Source: Charina bottae (Eukaryota > Chordata > Lepidosauria > Squamata > Charinaidae). Taken from it: a DNA stretch of 64,000 nt. The DNA lies in NCBI GenBank assembly GCA_023362775.1, contig JALMGJ010000008.1, positions 41,703,501 to 41,767,500 on the forward strand. Direction: 5' to 3'. The notes under the pieces are model-generated. The model was not told the DNA's origin. It made no database searches and saw only the letters and a program-made list of their open reading frames with translations. The position numbers were made by a program, and so were the translations under genes. Within the stretch, counting starts at the first letter, position 1. Every line of letters starts with the position of its first letter. Below are positions 44,266 through 56,009 of the stretch, piece after piece.

Positions 44266-47145
44266 GCAGTGTTTATTTATTTTTTTATTATTTTATTTAT
44301 TTAATTTATATAACCGCCCATCTCCCCCAACGGGGAACTCTGGGCGGTTTACAATAATAAAATTAGATAAAAGCATAAAATATAAAATATAAAAACCAAC
44401 AATTTATACAATTACTATAATTTAAAATAAAATCCAAGTGGGAGATAGTATTAATAAAAGAAGGGCATTATAAAATTACGGGATTAACCACCCCCATGAG
44501 GAACTATCGTTTCCTCCCTCCCATGCCAGGCGGCAGAACCAGGTCTTCAGTTCTTTTCTAAAGGTCGGGAGGGAGGGGATCTGTCTCAACTCTGGGGGCA
44601 AGATGTTCCATAGTGTGGGTGCTGCTACAGAGAAGGCCCGCCTCCTAGCCCCCATCAGATGACATTCTTTAATTGATGGGGCTCGTAGCAGGCCCTCTCT
44701 GAACGATCGGGTGGGGCGGGTCGATAATATGGGGATAAGACGGTCCCTCAGGTATTCTGGTCCCATGCCATGTAGGGCTTTAAAGGTGATAACCAACACC
44801 TTGAATTGTACCCGGAAGCAGACCGGCACCCAATGCAGCTCGCGGAGCAAAGGTGTTATATGTGCGGATCTTGGCGCACCTAAAATCGCCCGCGCAGCTG
44901 CATTCTGCACCAGCTGTAGCTTCCGGATAGTCTTCAAGGGTAGCCCCATGTAGAGCGCATTGCAATAATCTACATGGGAGATGACAAGAGCGTGAGTGAC
45001 TGTTCGGAGGGCATCGCGATCCAGGAATGGGCGCAACTGGCACACAAGCCGAAGCTGTGCAAAAGCTCTTCTAGCCACGACTGCCACCTGCTCTTCGAGC
45101 AGGAGTCGTGAGTCTAGAAGGACCCCCAGGTTGCGCACTGGTTCCGAATGGGGCAGTGCTACCCCATCGAGAACCAAAGATGATAATTTCCTAGAAGACG
45201 CTAAGCCATCAATCCACAGCCACTCGGTCTTGCCAGGGTTCAACTGAAGCCTGTTGTTCCCCATCCAGGCCCTCACAGCCCCCAGGCACTGGGACAGGGT
45301 GGTCACTGCATCACTTCACCTGGGATGGAGATATACAGTTGAGTATCATCTGCATACTGATGATACCTCATCCCATGGTGTCGGATGACCTCGCCCAGCG
45401 GTTTCATGTAGATGTTGAATAGGAGAGGAGAGAGAACCGACCCCTGCGGCACCCCACACAGGAGTGGTCGCGGGGTGGATCTCTCCTCCCCTACCAGCAC
45501 CGACTGGGAACGGCCCTGGAGGAAGGAGGTGAACCAGCGCAAAACTACGCCGCCCACCCCAACTCCCTAAGCCGTCCCAAAAGGATACCATGGTCGATGG
45601 TATCGAACGCCGCTGAGAGATCTAAGAGAGCCAGGATGGATGCACTACCTCCATCCCGCTCCCGCCAGAGGTAATCTGTAAGCGCGACCAATGCAGTCTC
45701 CGTCCCAAATCCCGGCCTGAAACCTGACTGGAAAGGGTCTAGATAATCCGCTTCATCCAAGGTCCTCTGAAGCTGCAGCGCCACCACCTTCTCAACCACC
45801 TTTCCCAAAAAGGGAAGGTGGGAGACTGGACGAAAATTGTCCAGAATGGTAGGGTCCAGGGATGGCTTCTTGAGGAGGGGGTGCACCAACGCCTCCTTGA
45901 AGGCCGCTGGAAACACCCCCTCCAACAAGGATGTATTAATCATTGCCTGGACCCATCCACATGTCACTTCCCTGGCTGATTTTACTAGCCAGGAAGGACA
46001 GGGATCTAACTGACATGTGGTGGAATTAACAGTTCGGAGGATCTTGTCCACTTCCTTAGGTCCAACAGGATCAAATTGTTCCCAGATAATAGGGCAAGAC
46101 CATTCTCCCGGCATCTCCCCAGACTGCATTTCACGCATGGAGCCCAACTTAGACCGAATCCGAGCGATTTTATCCTGCAGATGCTCAGAAAATTCTTCCG
46201 CACGGCCCTGTAGGTGGGTGGTCAACTCCACCCTACCTAAGAGAGATCGAGTGATCTTAAACAGGGCCGTTGGACGGCATTCTGCGGATGCAATAAGAGC
46301 GGAGAAATATTCACATTTCGCCGCTCTTACCGCCACAAGGTAGGCCTTAATAGCGGCTCTAGATTGTGTTCGGTCCGATTCCGCCTTCGTCTTTCTCCAG
46401 CGGCGCTCTAGACGTCTCTTCACCCTCTTCAAGACCCTCAACTCCTCCGTATACCACGGGGAGTGACGGGTCGAATGGGGTTGGAGAGGTTGCATCGGCG
46501 CGGTCCTGTCCAAGGCTCCGGCCACCTCTCTATTCCAGGAAGCGGCCAGTGCCTCCGCTGGACCGTGCAGCAGATCATCGGGTATTACCCCCAGCTCCCT
46601 CTGAAACCTCATTGGGTCCATAAGTCGCCGGGGGCGGACCAATCGAATAGGTCCTACCTCCCTGCGGAGTGGGGCGGCGTAAGAGAATCTTAGGGATATC
46701 AGGACGTGATCTGACCATGACAACGGGGATAGTTCTAACTTTCCCCTCAGGTCACTTTGCCATTGCTCAGACAAGAAAATCAAATCCGGAGTGAGTCCAC
46801 TGTCTCGAGTTGGGTCCCGAATAATCTGGGCCAGGCCCATGGCTGCCATGGTAGTCATGAACTCCCGAGCCACTTCCGAGGTCCGTCCCAGGGATGGCAG
46901 ATTAAAATCCCCCAGAACCATCAGCCTGGGGAACTCCACTGCCAACCCCGAGACAGCCTCCAGCAGCTCAGGCAGGGAGGTTGCTACGCGGCAGGGAGGC
47001 TGGTACAATAGCAACACTCCCAACTGTTCCCGGGCACCCAACTTGAGAAACAGGGTCTCACATCCGGCCACTTGTGGAGCAAGGCCCCTGAAAGCCACCA
47101 AAGACTCTCTGATGATAACTGCTGGCAAGTTAAGTGTTGGCAATA
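44266..47145 (-). mobile_element. L2 LINE, 2.9 kb, 5'-truncated in the endonuclease
   Basis: The longest single retrotransposon here. The 3' UTR (44266-44475) has the L2 terminus (GGGCGGTTATATAAATTAAA on the minus strand). Coding remnants fill 44476-47143. The 5' end is cut inside the endonuclease domain, where a Sauria SINE later inserted (47146). Only two frame breaks were found, so it is a comparatively young copy. Confidence 0.92.
44476..47143 (-). pseudogene. L2 endonuclease/reverse transcriptase polyprotein, broken
   Basis: Three adjoining minus-strand frames. The first (47143 to 45545, 532 codons) holds the end of the APE-type endonuclease (VLGDFNLPSLG) and the N-terminal RT motifs, reaching LLDLSAAFDTIDHGIL. 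The second (45557-45303) holds GVPQGSVLSPLLFNIY and the catalytic YADD. The third (45306-44476) holds LNPGKTEWLW and the C-terminus (QNAAARAILGAPRSAHITPL). Frame breaks lie near 45560 and 45305. The 5' part is missing, so the copy cannot be autonomous. Confidence 0.9.
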
Positions 47146-47482
47146 GTAAAGGTAAAGGTTCCCCCCGCAGTTGTGCAGTCGTGTCCGACTCTAGGGGCCG
47201 GTGCTCATCTCCGTTTGTTAGCCAAAGAGCCAGCGTTGTCTGAAGACGCTTCCACAGTCATGTGGCCGGCATGACGCACGCAGAACCCTGTTACCTACCC
47301 ACCGAAGTGGTACCTATTCATCTACTTGCATTTGCATGCTTTCGAATTGCTAGGTTGGCAAGAGCTGGGGCGAGTGCGGGAGCTCACTCCGTCACGCGGG
47401 GCTAGGGATTCGAACCTCCGAACTTGCGATCTCCTGATCCACAAGCCTGGTGTCTTACCCGCTGAGCCACCATGCCCCTTTT
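47146..47482 (-). mobile_element. Sauria SINE at the truncated 5' end of L2
   Basis: Full length. Flanked by AGTGTTGGCAATA/AGTATTGGCAATA (12 of 13; 47133-47145 and 47483-47495). The copy lacks a few bases in the GCACATTTGTGCAG tail segment. Confidence 0.92.
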
Positions 47483-47495
47483 AGTATTGGCAATA

Positions 47496-48539
47496 CTAAT
47501 ATACATATTCCATGAGTTGTCCTTTACCTACATATACTGACTGCAGAGGAACAGTAACAATCTGCAGAGGAGGCAGGTGTATGTCCCTTTCCTGTTGCAA
47601 ATACCCCTTCTGGTCGGCAACTGTGAGAAACATAACGCTGGACTCAGAGAAACCTTATCCTGTTATTCTTAGGTCTTTAGATATTGTTGATTTCCCACAG
47701 GCCCCAGCCAAAGTGGCTAACAGGGGAGAAGGATGGGAGCTGCAGTTGAATGACATTTAGAAAGCTACATGTCACCCTCTCACATTCCAGGTAAATCTGC
47801 TACAGTACTCTGAAGTGCAGTGGAGGACACTGCATAAAACTGAACTGCCAGGCTGGCTGGGTTCAGAATGCAGAAATGTGGGAAAGCATGGGAAAGCATC
47901 AGCTTGTCCTTTGCTTCAGGGAGTAAGCTGTCTCCTGACAAGTCTATTTATATTTTTTGAGAAACGAAAAGGCTAGAAATCACACCTCCGTGGGTATTCA
48001 AATATTCAAAATGGAAAAGGGAAGGAGGACAGTCCATTCTGGATGCTTCTAAAACAGACACCACTTATGGACCTCTTACAAATAGCATCCCTCATCTGTT
48101 CATGGCTCCGCAAATACTTGACAGCATCACCCTGTGCAACTATATTTGTACCAGTGTCATGATACATTGAAGGGAGAGGTTAGGTATTTTTATTATTAAC
48201 AGATAAATGTAGGAGGATTAGCTCTTGAAATCTGACTTCAACTAAATGTCGGGCCCTGTCTATTTTAAGGAAGTGGGTTGCATCTCTATCTCACACCCCT
48301 TTTTCTAATCCACTGGTTCTCCAGAGATGGCTTTGGAATATGGAAAAAACACATAAATGAAATAAACTCAGATCTAAGAGTTAAACTAAGAGAGATGAAG
48401 AGTTCCACGAAGGCCCATGACAGTAATGAGGTTATTTTGTTTGTTTGTGGTAATACAAAAGGATGCATTATAAATATTTCTAATAAATGAATGATTCATT
48501 TCTTTGCTGGCTCTAAAGCAGGACTAGATCTACCAGGCT
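47496..48539. other. Unassigned DNA
   Basis: No recognised feature. Confidence 0.45.
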
Positions 48540-48740
48540 CAAGTTAAGACATGTAGATGTCACTTGGACATTAGGAGGAAACTCTGATATTAAGAGATGT
48601 TTGATGATGGAAGCAATCAGATGGTGGGCTCTACATCTCAAAAAACTCTAGATAACCATCTATTTGTGATGCTCTAAATTCTGGGTTTCTTGCACTGAGC
48701 AAAGGACTGGACTAGATAGCCAATAAGATCCTCTAAACGT
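48540..48740 (+). mobile_element. CR1 LINE 3'-region fragment, diverged
   Basis: CACTTGGACATTAGGAGGAA, then GGAAGCAATCAGATGGTGGG and AGGACTGGACTAGATAGCC follow the order of the CR1 tail. The terminal ATTCTATG repeat is not preserved. Confidence 0.62.
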
Positions 48741-51395
48741 CCAGTATAACTATTCCCTCTACATCTCCTTCTCCCTTTCCTTCTCCCACCACCTTCACTC
48801 TTTTCTTCCCATCTCTTCCTGCCTTCCTCCCTTCTTCTCTCACCTCTTCTTCTTCCTGTTAAACTTTTTACTACATCTTTCTCCTTTTCTTCTCCTCCCA
48901 CTTTCCTCCTTCTTCAAAATGCAGGAAAAGGGGGAAAGAACCACCTGGAAATGTTATGTTGATACATAACAAGGTCTGCTAAACCTTTTCCCAATACATC
49001 ATCTCACCTTAAGAGTAACATACCTACATATATACACACAGAGACAGAGAAACGCACACACAACCAGGTTGGAAGGGATAAACTTGGAGACACAATCTTG
49101 TTTTTTCCTCAGTTAAAAACATGGACATGCATTCAACAGGTTTCTCTTCCCGATTTTTCTTTTGTCTTTGGATTAATGAATAAAAACTGGAAGGCATTCT
49201 TCACAGAACAGACTTGACCTCTCCTGCCACAGTTGTTTTATTTTTGCTTGTTTCATAGTATACTCTTTTCTTAAGAGAAAGGAGAAATTAGATTTAAGGG
49301 GGGTGGGGTGGAAACCCAGGTGGCTGTTCTGTGAGTTATAGTTAACTTGTATCATCCCTGGTTAATACATCTTGGGAAAAGACTCCTACACTCAGCCCTT
49401 AATTTGTCTTAATTACCACTAATGCATATGTTCAGCATTTCTGAGGCAAAGAAGTATGTCTGGGCATTGCTTCAATCTGTCATGTTTGGTTAAATCCCAG
49501 GCAACTAATCCTTCAAATAAGAAGAAGTGTAGTTTTTAAAAAATTACCAAGAAATTGTATGTTTATGTCTCCAATATTTCAGGAGGCCGTTATTATCCAT
49601 CCAAGGTGTCACCAAGCTTTATAATCACACAGCAAAGACCACACAGTCTTTAAATTCCTTGACAAGTATGCGAGAGTCATTTATTTGTTTAGCTTAGGGG
49701 GGGTGACAGTCAAAGGGACCACAACAGCTGCCTTCTTACCACCGCAGTATTAAAGATTCAATACATTTGTCTGGATCCAAACTGTTCCCTTTGAGAAGAC
49801 GCTCCTTCATATCACAATGAGTACCCCATTTCCCTGAGCAGTGAGATGGCCAGGAACGATATTACGGAAATTGATCTCTTCAGTTGAGAGAATGCTAGAG
49901 ATTTAAGACAAGGGAAACCATGCAGTGGTCCTCAGATTCATTTGATATAGACCCCTCAACTTACTGTTGAAAAGCCCACAGCAAGTAATCAGTCTCCATC
50001 TCTTGACACGAGCAATCCATCTGTCTTGCAGCAGAAAGAAGAAGAGAGAGAAAGAAGCAGAGGGCAAAATAAGGGGTTATCTAGCTCACTGTTGCAGGCA
50101 ACCCCCAGAAGATAAGCCCAAGGGGTTGTAGCCTTTGATTAAAAAAAAAATCCTACCTACAACACAGGGGAAGCAAACCAGTTCCTCCCATAAGGCAACA
50201 ACTTAGATAAGCATGCAATTTGTCCTACGCCCCAATTTTAGCTCATTGAAGATAGAAGGGACATCTTCCCAAACTCAAGACGATACTATGATCCAAAAGT
50301 TGGCCAGAGAATCAGCAATCAAAAGAGGAGCTACTGTATTGTTCTTAGATCCCAGTCCTATAACACAACTGAGTTATCCTAGATTAGGGAAACTAGACAT
50401 GATGTTAATTGAATGAATGAAATGAATACTTGTTATTTATTTATTTAGTGTATGGCACACATTGCCAGGGAGTCTACAATGTTTTTACACGGTAGATGTT
50501 CTGGCGCCGGTAGTTGCTAACAAATACTTGCATACTTCTTGTACACATGCATCTGCATCCGTACCTTTTTTCCAAAGGGAATGGAAAGAAAAGCTGCAGA
50601 AGTCCTACAAAGGATCTAATGAGCAATGGAACTTAACATCCCCCACCAGAGATCTTAGTGAAAACTGTCTTTCCCCTGCAATCTAAGATAGAAGTATCTC
50701 TTATGTTGGATAGGATCTACCTAATTAACTCCCTCATGTGCCATTTTTTATCTTTCCACATAATATTGCATTTACTCAACCTAGAATAGCCAAATGACAA
50801 TTTCTAAAGATACGGGATGCAGCAGTAGGTATGAGGCATGCAGCATTCGAGCTAATGTACCCCGGATGATTAGGTTCCTGAAAAAAACACCCAACAACCT
50901 TTAACTATGTCTCACATATCACAAAATCTGCCCAACATTAACTACCGGGTCCCACAGCTCATAGCAGATCTCTGAGCTGATCTTGGCTGTTCTTTAATAT
51001 TCCCTTTCTACATATATATTTACCGACACATGCCTGTGCATATACACTGCCTGCAGGAATCCCAAAGGGAATGCAGCCAATCCATCTGGCATGAATGCCT
51101 TGAATTTGCTGTTTGCTTGGAGTGGCAAAAGGGGGGCCCATAACAAGTTCCTGATTGGGAAGAGCTAGCCCAGACCACCATCTCCACCCTGTTGGTTACA
51201 TCCCAAGCTGTTAAAAAGAAATACTACACGCCCATTCCAAGAAAGAAAGATATATTCACATCAAAAGCAACAGCAGTTTACTTCTATCAACAGAAAGGAA
51301 TGAAGAGGAAGTTTTTGTTTAATATAGTCTAATGGCAAAATCCGCTATGGCTTATTAGTTGGACACCTGGCCATGTACCCCCATTTGTGTACAGA
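48741..51395. other. Unassigned DNA, repeat-poor
   Basis: A pyrimidine-rich tract (about 48755-48910, CTTC/CTCC repeats) is the only clear feature. The rest shows no recognised repeat or gene. Confidence 0.5.
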
Positions 51396-52150
51396 GAGCC
51401 AATTTGGCCTAGTGGTTAAGGCAATAGGCTAGAAACCGGGAGACTGAGAGTTCTAGTCCCACCTGAGGCACGAAAGCCGGCTGGGTGACCTTGGGCCAGT
51501 CCCTGTCTCTCAGCCCTAGGAAGGAGCCAATAGCAAACCAGGAGACTGAGAGTTCTAGTCCCGCCTTAGGCATGAAAGCCGGCTGGGTGACCTTGGGCCT
51601 GTTCCTGTCTCTCAGCCCTAGGAAGGAGCCAATGGCAAACCAGGAGACTGAGAGTTCTAGTCCCACCTGAGGCACGAAAGCCAGCTGGGTGACCTTGAGC
51701 CAGTCCCTGTCTCTCAGCCCTAGGAAGGAGCCAATGGCAAACCAGGAGACTGAGAGTTCTAGTCCCGCCTTAGGCATGAAAGCCGGCTGGGTGACCTTGG
51801 GCCAGTCCTTGTCTCTCAGTCCTAGGAAGGAGCCAATAGCAAACCAGGAGACTGAGAGTTCTAGTCCCACCTGAGGCACGAAAGCCGGCTGGGTGACCTT
51901 GGGCCAGTCCCTGTCTCTCAGCCCTAGGAAGGAGCCAATGGCAAACCAGGAGACTGAGAGTTCTAGTCCCGCCTTAGACATGAAAGCCGGCTGGGTGACC
52001 TTCAGCCAGTCCCTGTCTCTCAGCCCAACCCACCTCACAGGGTTGTTGTTGTGGGGAAAATAGAAGGAGGAAGGAGTATTAGGCATGTTTGCCACCTTGA
52101 GTTATTTATAAAAATAATAAAGGCGGGATAGAAAATAAATAAATACATAC
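51396..52150 (+). mobile_element. tRNA-headed SINE expanded by a 6-unit internal array
   Basis: The head GAGAGCCAATTTGGCCTAGTG and an A box occur once. Then six copies of a 102-bp body follow (AGACTGAGAG anchors at 51441, 51543, 51645, 51747, 51849 and 51951), then one tail (CCTCACAGGGTTGTTGTTG...AAGGCGGGATAGAAAATAAA). Each unit carries a B-box-like GAGTTCTAGTCCC. Units alternate between CACCTGAGGCACG and CGCCTTAGGCATG, so the array is three 204-bp dimers. Because 102 is a multiple of 3, the minus strand has a 228-codon repeat-derived open frame, not a gene. Confidence 0.93.
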
Positions 52151-52239
52151 ATACATAAAATTTTAACTGCAAGCCATCAGACATGGCTTTTCTTAAGGAA
52201 AAGAAGACAAGGAAAATAGTGGGGTAGTGACACTTCAGC

Positions 52240-52440
52240 CAAGTAATTGGCAGAACCTAGCTGACCTTGGCCGATCTCCAAAAGCTAAGCAGGGTTGGAT
52301 CTGCTCTGTACCTGGATGGGAGACTACCAGGTCCCATTCCCAGGACTAAACTGGGAAACTGAAGAACATCCCAGAATAAGGCATTGACAAACCAATTCCG
52401 TACTGTGCCCAGCAAGTCACATTAACACTCCACCAAAAAT
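52240..52440 (+). mobile_element. 5S rRNA-derived SINE
   Basis: GCCGATCTCCAAAAGCTAAG then CAGGGTTGGATCTGCTCTGT and ACCTGGATGGGAGACTACC match the 5S internal promoter region (box A and box C). The 5' third of 5S is replaced or degraded, and an unrelated body with GGCATTGACAAACCA follows. This is a SINE rather than a functional 5S gene. Confidence 0.75.
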
Positions 52441-52659
52441 CCCCCAAATGCTTGCCCAGTTCTTAGAAATATGGATGCTCCTTCCCAGAAGCCCAACTTG
52501 CTTTATGTTATCACATCTTCCCATCCATCCCATGTGGTTCTTGACCACCAAGCCAACCAGAATTGGCTTGCCCCGGGCTAAAGGGTCAGGAGTCCAGCAG
52601 TGGCTAAACTATTCCTTCAGCTTATCTCTATGTACCCAGTCCTGTTAATTGAAGAGGGG

Positions 52660-53648
52660 GAGTTTGAATATGACACCAGAGAAAGGATCAAAAATGTTCA
52701 AACCAGTGTTGGAAATGTGAAAAACATTTTATCATGCATGGTCAGCTTGAGAGAAAGCTAAGACAGGTTGGATAGAAATTCATACAACGATGCAAAGGAT
52801 TTTAAAGATAAATGTTGTGAAGAAACCAGAACTCTTTTTATTGGGACCTATAGACAATAGGGGCGTGGTGGCTCAGCGTGTAAGACGCCAGGCTTGTCGA
52901 TCGCAAGTTCGGAGGTTCGAATCCCTAGCCCCGCGTGACGGAGTGATCTCGCGCACCAGCACCAGCTCTTGCCAACCTAGCAATTCGAAAGCATGCAAAT
53001 GCAAGTAGATAGATAGGTACCACTTCAGTGGGTAGGTAACAGCGTTCCGCGCGCGTCATGCCGGCCACATGACCGTGGAAGCGTCTTCGGACAACGCTGG
53101 CTCTTCGGCTAAGAAACGGAGATGAGCACCGGCCCCTAGAGTCGGGCACGACTGCACAATTGTGCAGGGGGAACCTTTACCTTTACTTTTTATAGAGAAT
53201 GAATTAGAAAAGACTCATGGCAGATTGATTTTGTATATGGTAACTGCAGCAAGACAATTGTATGCTCAACCATGGAAGAACACTGAAATTCCCAGAGTGG
53301 AGGAATGGATTGTGAAAAAGTCAGAATTCACTGAGATGGCAAAGCTGACCTGTTTGGTCAAAGAAAAAAACAACAAAAACTTTTCTGAAGGACTGGAAAC
53401 CATATATGGACTTTTTGCTGAAATAAGAAAAAATGATGAGATTTATGGGTTTGAAGATATAAAAAGATGCAGATTAAGTAAGGGGGTGGAGAGATTTGTA
53501 TAACATCTAAGAGGGAGGAGGGATTATAAGATTGTAATTATCTGTTGAAGGGACAGACGGAAGTCATTATATTTCACAACTTTAGTTTCTTTTCTTTCAA
53601 TTTGTCTTTTGCTTTATGTAAAATTCTTAATAAATATAAATAAAAATA
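52660..53648 (+). mobile_element. L1 LINE 3' end, split by a SINE
   Basis: 5'-truncated L1 with a perfect 13-bp duplication AATTGAAGAGGGG (52647-52659 and 53649-53661). The coding part is the ORF2 C-terminus (KKPELFLLG before the SINE; ARQLYAQPWKNTEIPRVEEW and MAKLTCLVKEKN after it), with stops in the first part. The 3' UTR ends with AATAAA (53629-53634) and an A-rich TAAATAAAAATAA tail. Confidence 0.88.
52859..53190 (+). mobile_element. Sauria SINE inserted in L1 ORF2
   Basis: Full length. Flanked by TATAGACAAT/TATAGAGAAT (9 of 10; 52849-52858 and 53191-53200). Confidence 0.92.
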
Positions 53649-53734
53649 AATTGAAGAGGGGTTGTTTTATTTGGTATTATTTACTTATATCATTGATGCT
53701 CTCAGGAGAATACAAGGCAAAGAATGCACTAACA

Positions 53735-55169
53735 CAGAGCTTTCCAAACTGTGTGTCGCGACATGTTAGTGTGTCGGCTGCAGAGTCTGGGTGTGTCGCG
53801 GCGGCGACTGCTGCCTCCGAGCCCTGCCAGGATTCCGCCCAGGTCCTAGTGCCTGCCTTGTGCCTTGCTGCCTCCAAACCTGCCCTGCCAGGATTCCACG
53901 CAGGTCCTAGTGCCTGCCTTGTGCCTTGCTGCCTCCAAACCTGCCCTGCCAGGATTCCGCCCAGGTCCTAGTGCCTGCCTTGTGCCTTGCTGCCTCCAAA
54001 CCTGCCCTGCCAGGATTCCGCCCAGGTCCTAGTGCCTGCCTTGTGCCTTGCTGCCTCCAAACCTGCTGTGATTCCACACAGGTCCAAGTGCCTGCCTTGT
54101 GCCTGGCTGCCTCCAAACCTGCCCTGCCAGGATTCCACGCAGGTCCTAGTGCCTGCCTTGTGCCTTGCTGCCTCCAAACCTGCTGTGGTTCCGCGCAGGT
54201 CCTAGTGCCTGCCTTGTGCCTGGCTGCCTCCAAACCTGCTGAGATTCCACGCAGGTCCTAGTTGCCTGCCTTGTGCCTTCCTGCCTCCAAACCTGCTGTG
54301 GTTCCGCACAGGTCCTAGTGCCTGCCTTGTGCCTGGCTGCCTCCAAACCTGCTGTGATTCCGCACAGGTCCTAATGCCTCCTTGTGCCTGGCTGCCTCCA
54401 AACTTGCCCTGCCAGGATTCTGCGCAGGTCCTAGTGCCTGCCTTGTTCCTTGCTGCCTCCAAACCTGCCCTGCCAGGATTCTGTGCAGGTCCTAGTGCCT
54501 TCCTTGTGCCTGGCTGCCTCCAAACCTGCCCTGCCAGGATTCCACCCAGGTCCTAGTGCCTGCCTTTTGCCTTGCTGCCTCCAAACCTGCCCTGCCAGGA
54601 TTCTGTGCAGGTCCTAGTGCATGCCTTGTGCCTTGCTGCCTCCAAACCTGCTGTGATTCTGCACAGGTCCTAATGCCTCCTTGTGCCTGGCTGCCTCCAA
54701 ACTTGCTGTGATTCTGCACAGGTCCTAATGCCTCCTTGTGCCTGGCTGCCTCCAAACCTGCCCTGCCAGGATTCTGCGCAGGTCCTAGTGCCTGCCTTGT
54801 GCCTTGCTGCCTCCAAACCTGCTGTGATTCCGCACAGGTCCTAGTGCCTGCCTTGTGCCTTGCTGCCTCCAAAGCTGCTGTGATTCCGCACAGGTCCTAG
54901 TGCCTTCCTTGTGCCTTGCTGCCTCCAAACCTGCTGCGATTTCACGCAGGTCCTAGTGCCTGCCTTGTGCCTTGCCGCCTCCAAACGTGCCCTGCCAGGA
55001 TTCCGCGCAGGTCCTAGTGCCTGCCTTGTGCCTTGCTGCCTCCAAACGTGCCCTGCCAGGATTCCGCGCAGGTCCTAGTGCCTGCCTTGTGCCCTGCTGT
55101 AAGAGTGTGTCGTGAAATGATGCATGTCTAAAAAGTGTGTCACCAACATGAAAAGTTTGGGAAGCTCTG
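53735..55169 (-). mobile_element. CAGAGCTTTCC-family hAT, 1.4 kb, 22-unit minisatellite
   Basis: Both ends are intact (CAGAGCTTTCCAAACTGTG at left, AAAAGTTTGGGAAGCTCTG at right), with a perfect 8-bp duplication CACTAACA (53727-53734 and 55170-55177). Terminal regions equal those of the 233-270-bp copies. The extra 1.2 kb is entirely minisatellite. No transposase. It inserted as, or later grew into, an element more than five times the usual size. Confidence 0.95.
53822..55110 (-). repeat. 56/61-bp minisatellite array, about 22 units
   Basis: Units share CAGGTCCTAGTGCCTGCC, then TTGTGCCTTGCTGCCTCC. A long form (61 bp) has CCCTGCCAGGATTC and a short form (56 bp) has CTGTGATTC. The two forms are interspersed rather than blocked. 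Several units carry the shared variant CCTAATGCCTCCTTGTGCC, indicating local spread by unequal exchange or slippage. Confidence 0.95.
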
Positions 55170-55177
55170 CACTAACA

Positions 55178-56009
55178 CATCAGCAAAGCCTCAAAACCCA
55201 CACAATAGAATAATCAGCAGGTTTGCTCTATGCAGGACTTCACTGGGCTGTGTCAGCTCATTTTTTTTTCTATATTCCATCTGCTGGTGAAAGAGAATTT
55301 CTCTCTCTGTTTCCACTTCTGAAACTTATTGAAAGGACACTGTATTTCATGCCTTTGGCTTCTACTGAAGATATGCCAATGCAGGTCTGCACCAATGGTT
55401 CTCCTTTTTGAAAACAAGAATAATTCCATGATCTGTTAATTGCACCAGGCATTCTGCACAAAACCTAGTGCAGAGTTAACAAAACAAACTGGTTCTGCCA
55501 GGTGGAGACCCTCCAAAAATCTTTTAGCACCATTGCAATCTTTTTATCAAGAACTTTTGATTCTATAAACCAGGTTTCAACACTCAACAAGGTGATCATC
55601 CATCTCTTTCAACATACTGTTGCACCCCACTCAAGGAAATGAATTGGGCCTGCTTCAAAGCTCATTGTAGGTAATAGGATTCCTCCTCTTGATGGGAGAA
55701 AAGCTTTGGATCAGGGCCAGAAAGAAGACAAATTCTCAGTGAGATCACCTGATATAGTATGTTACACATATGCTGGTTTTCCTACCTTCAAGGAATTCAG
55801 AGCAACTTATGGTTTGCAGGACATCTCCTCTCAAGGTATTTTGGCACAAATCAACTTATATCATATACATTCAGATGATTCTTGGCATCTCAGCTTTCAC
55901 ACACCATCTGACATACACAGATCATTTGCAAACTAGAATAGAGATATCCCCATTCATGTTAAAGGAATGGGTACATAGATTATTTTCTTCCAACAGGGAA
56001 GACTCCAAG
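55178..56009. other. Unassigned DNA
   Basis: May include the diverged upstream part of the following L1, but I could not recognise L1 motifs before about 56010. Confidence 0.4.

Noticed and set aside
51409..52095. 228-codon repetitive open frame that could pass for a tandem-repeat protein
   Set aside because: It is the antisense of a SINE body repeated with a period of 102 bp, a multiple of three.
52240..52360. Functional 5S rRNA gene
   Set aside because: The first third of 5S is missing or replaced and the promoter boxes carry changes. Structure fits a SINE.
53609..54872. Tandem direct repeats considered as a CRISPR-like array
   Set aside because: There are no unique spacers. Units are contiguous 56/61-bp minisatellite copies inside a transposon, in a vertebrate genome.
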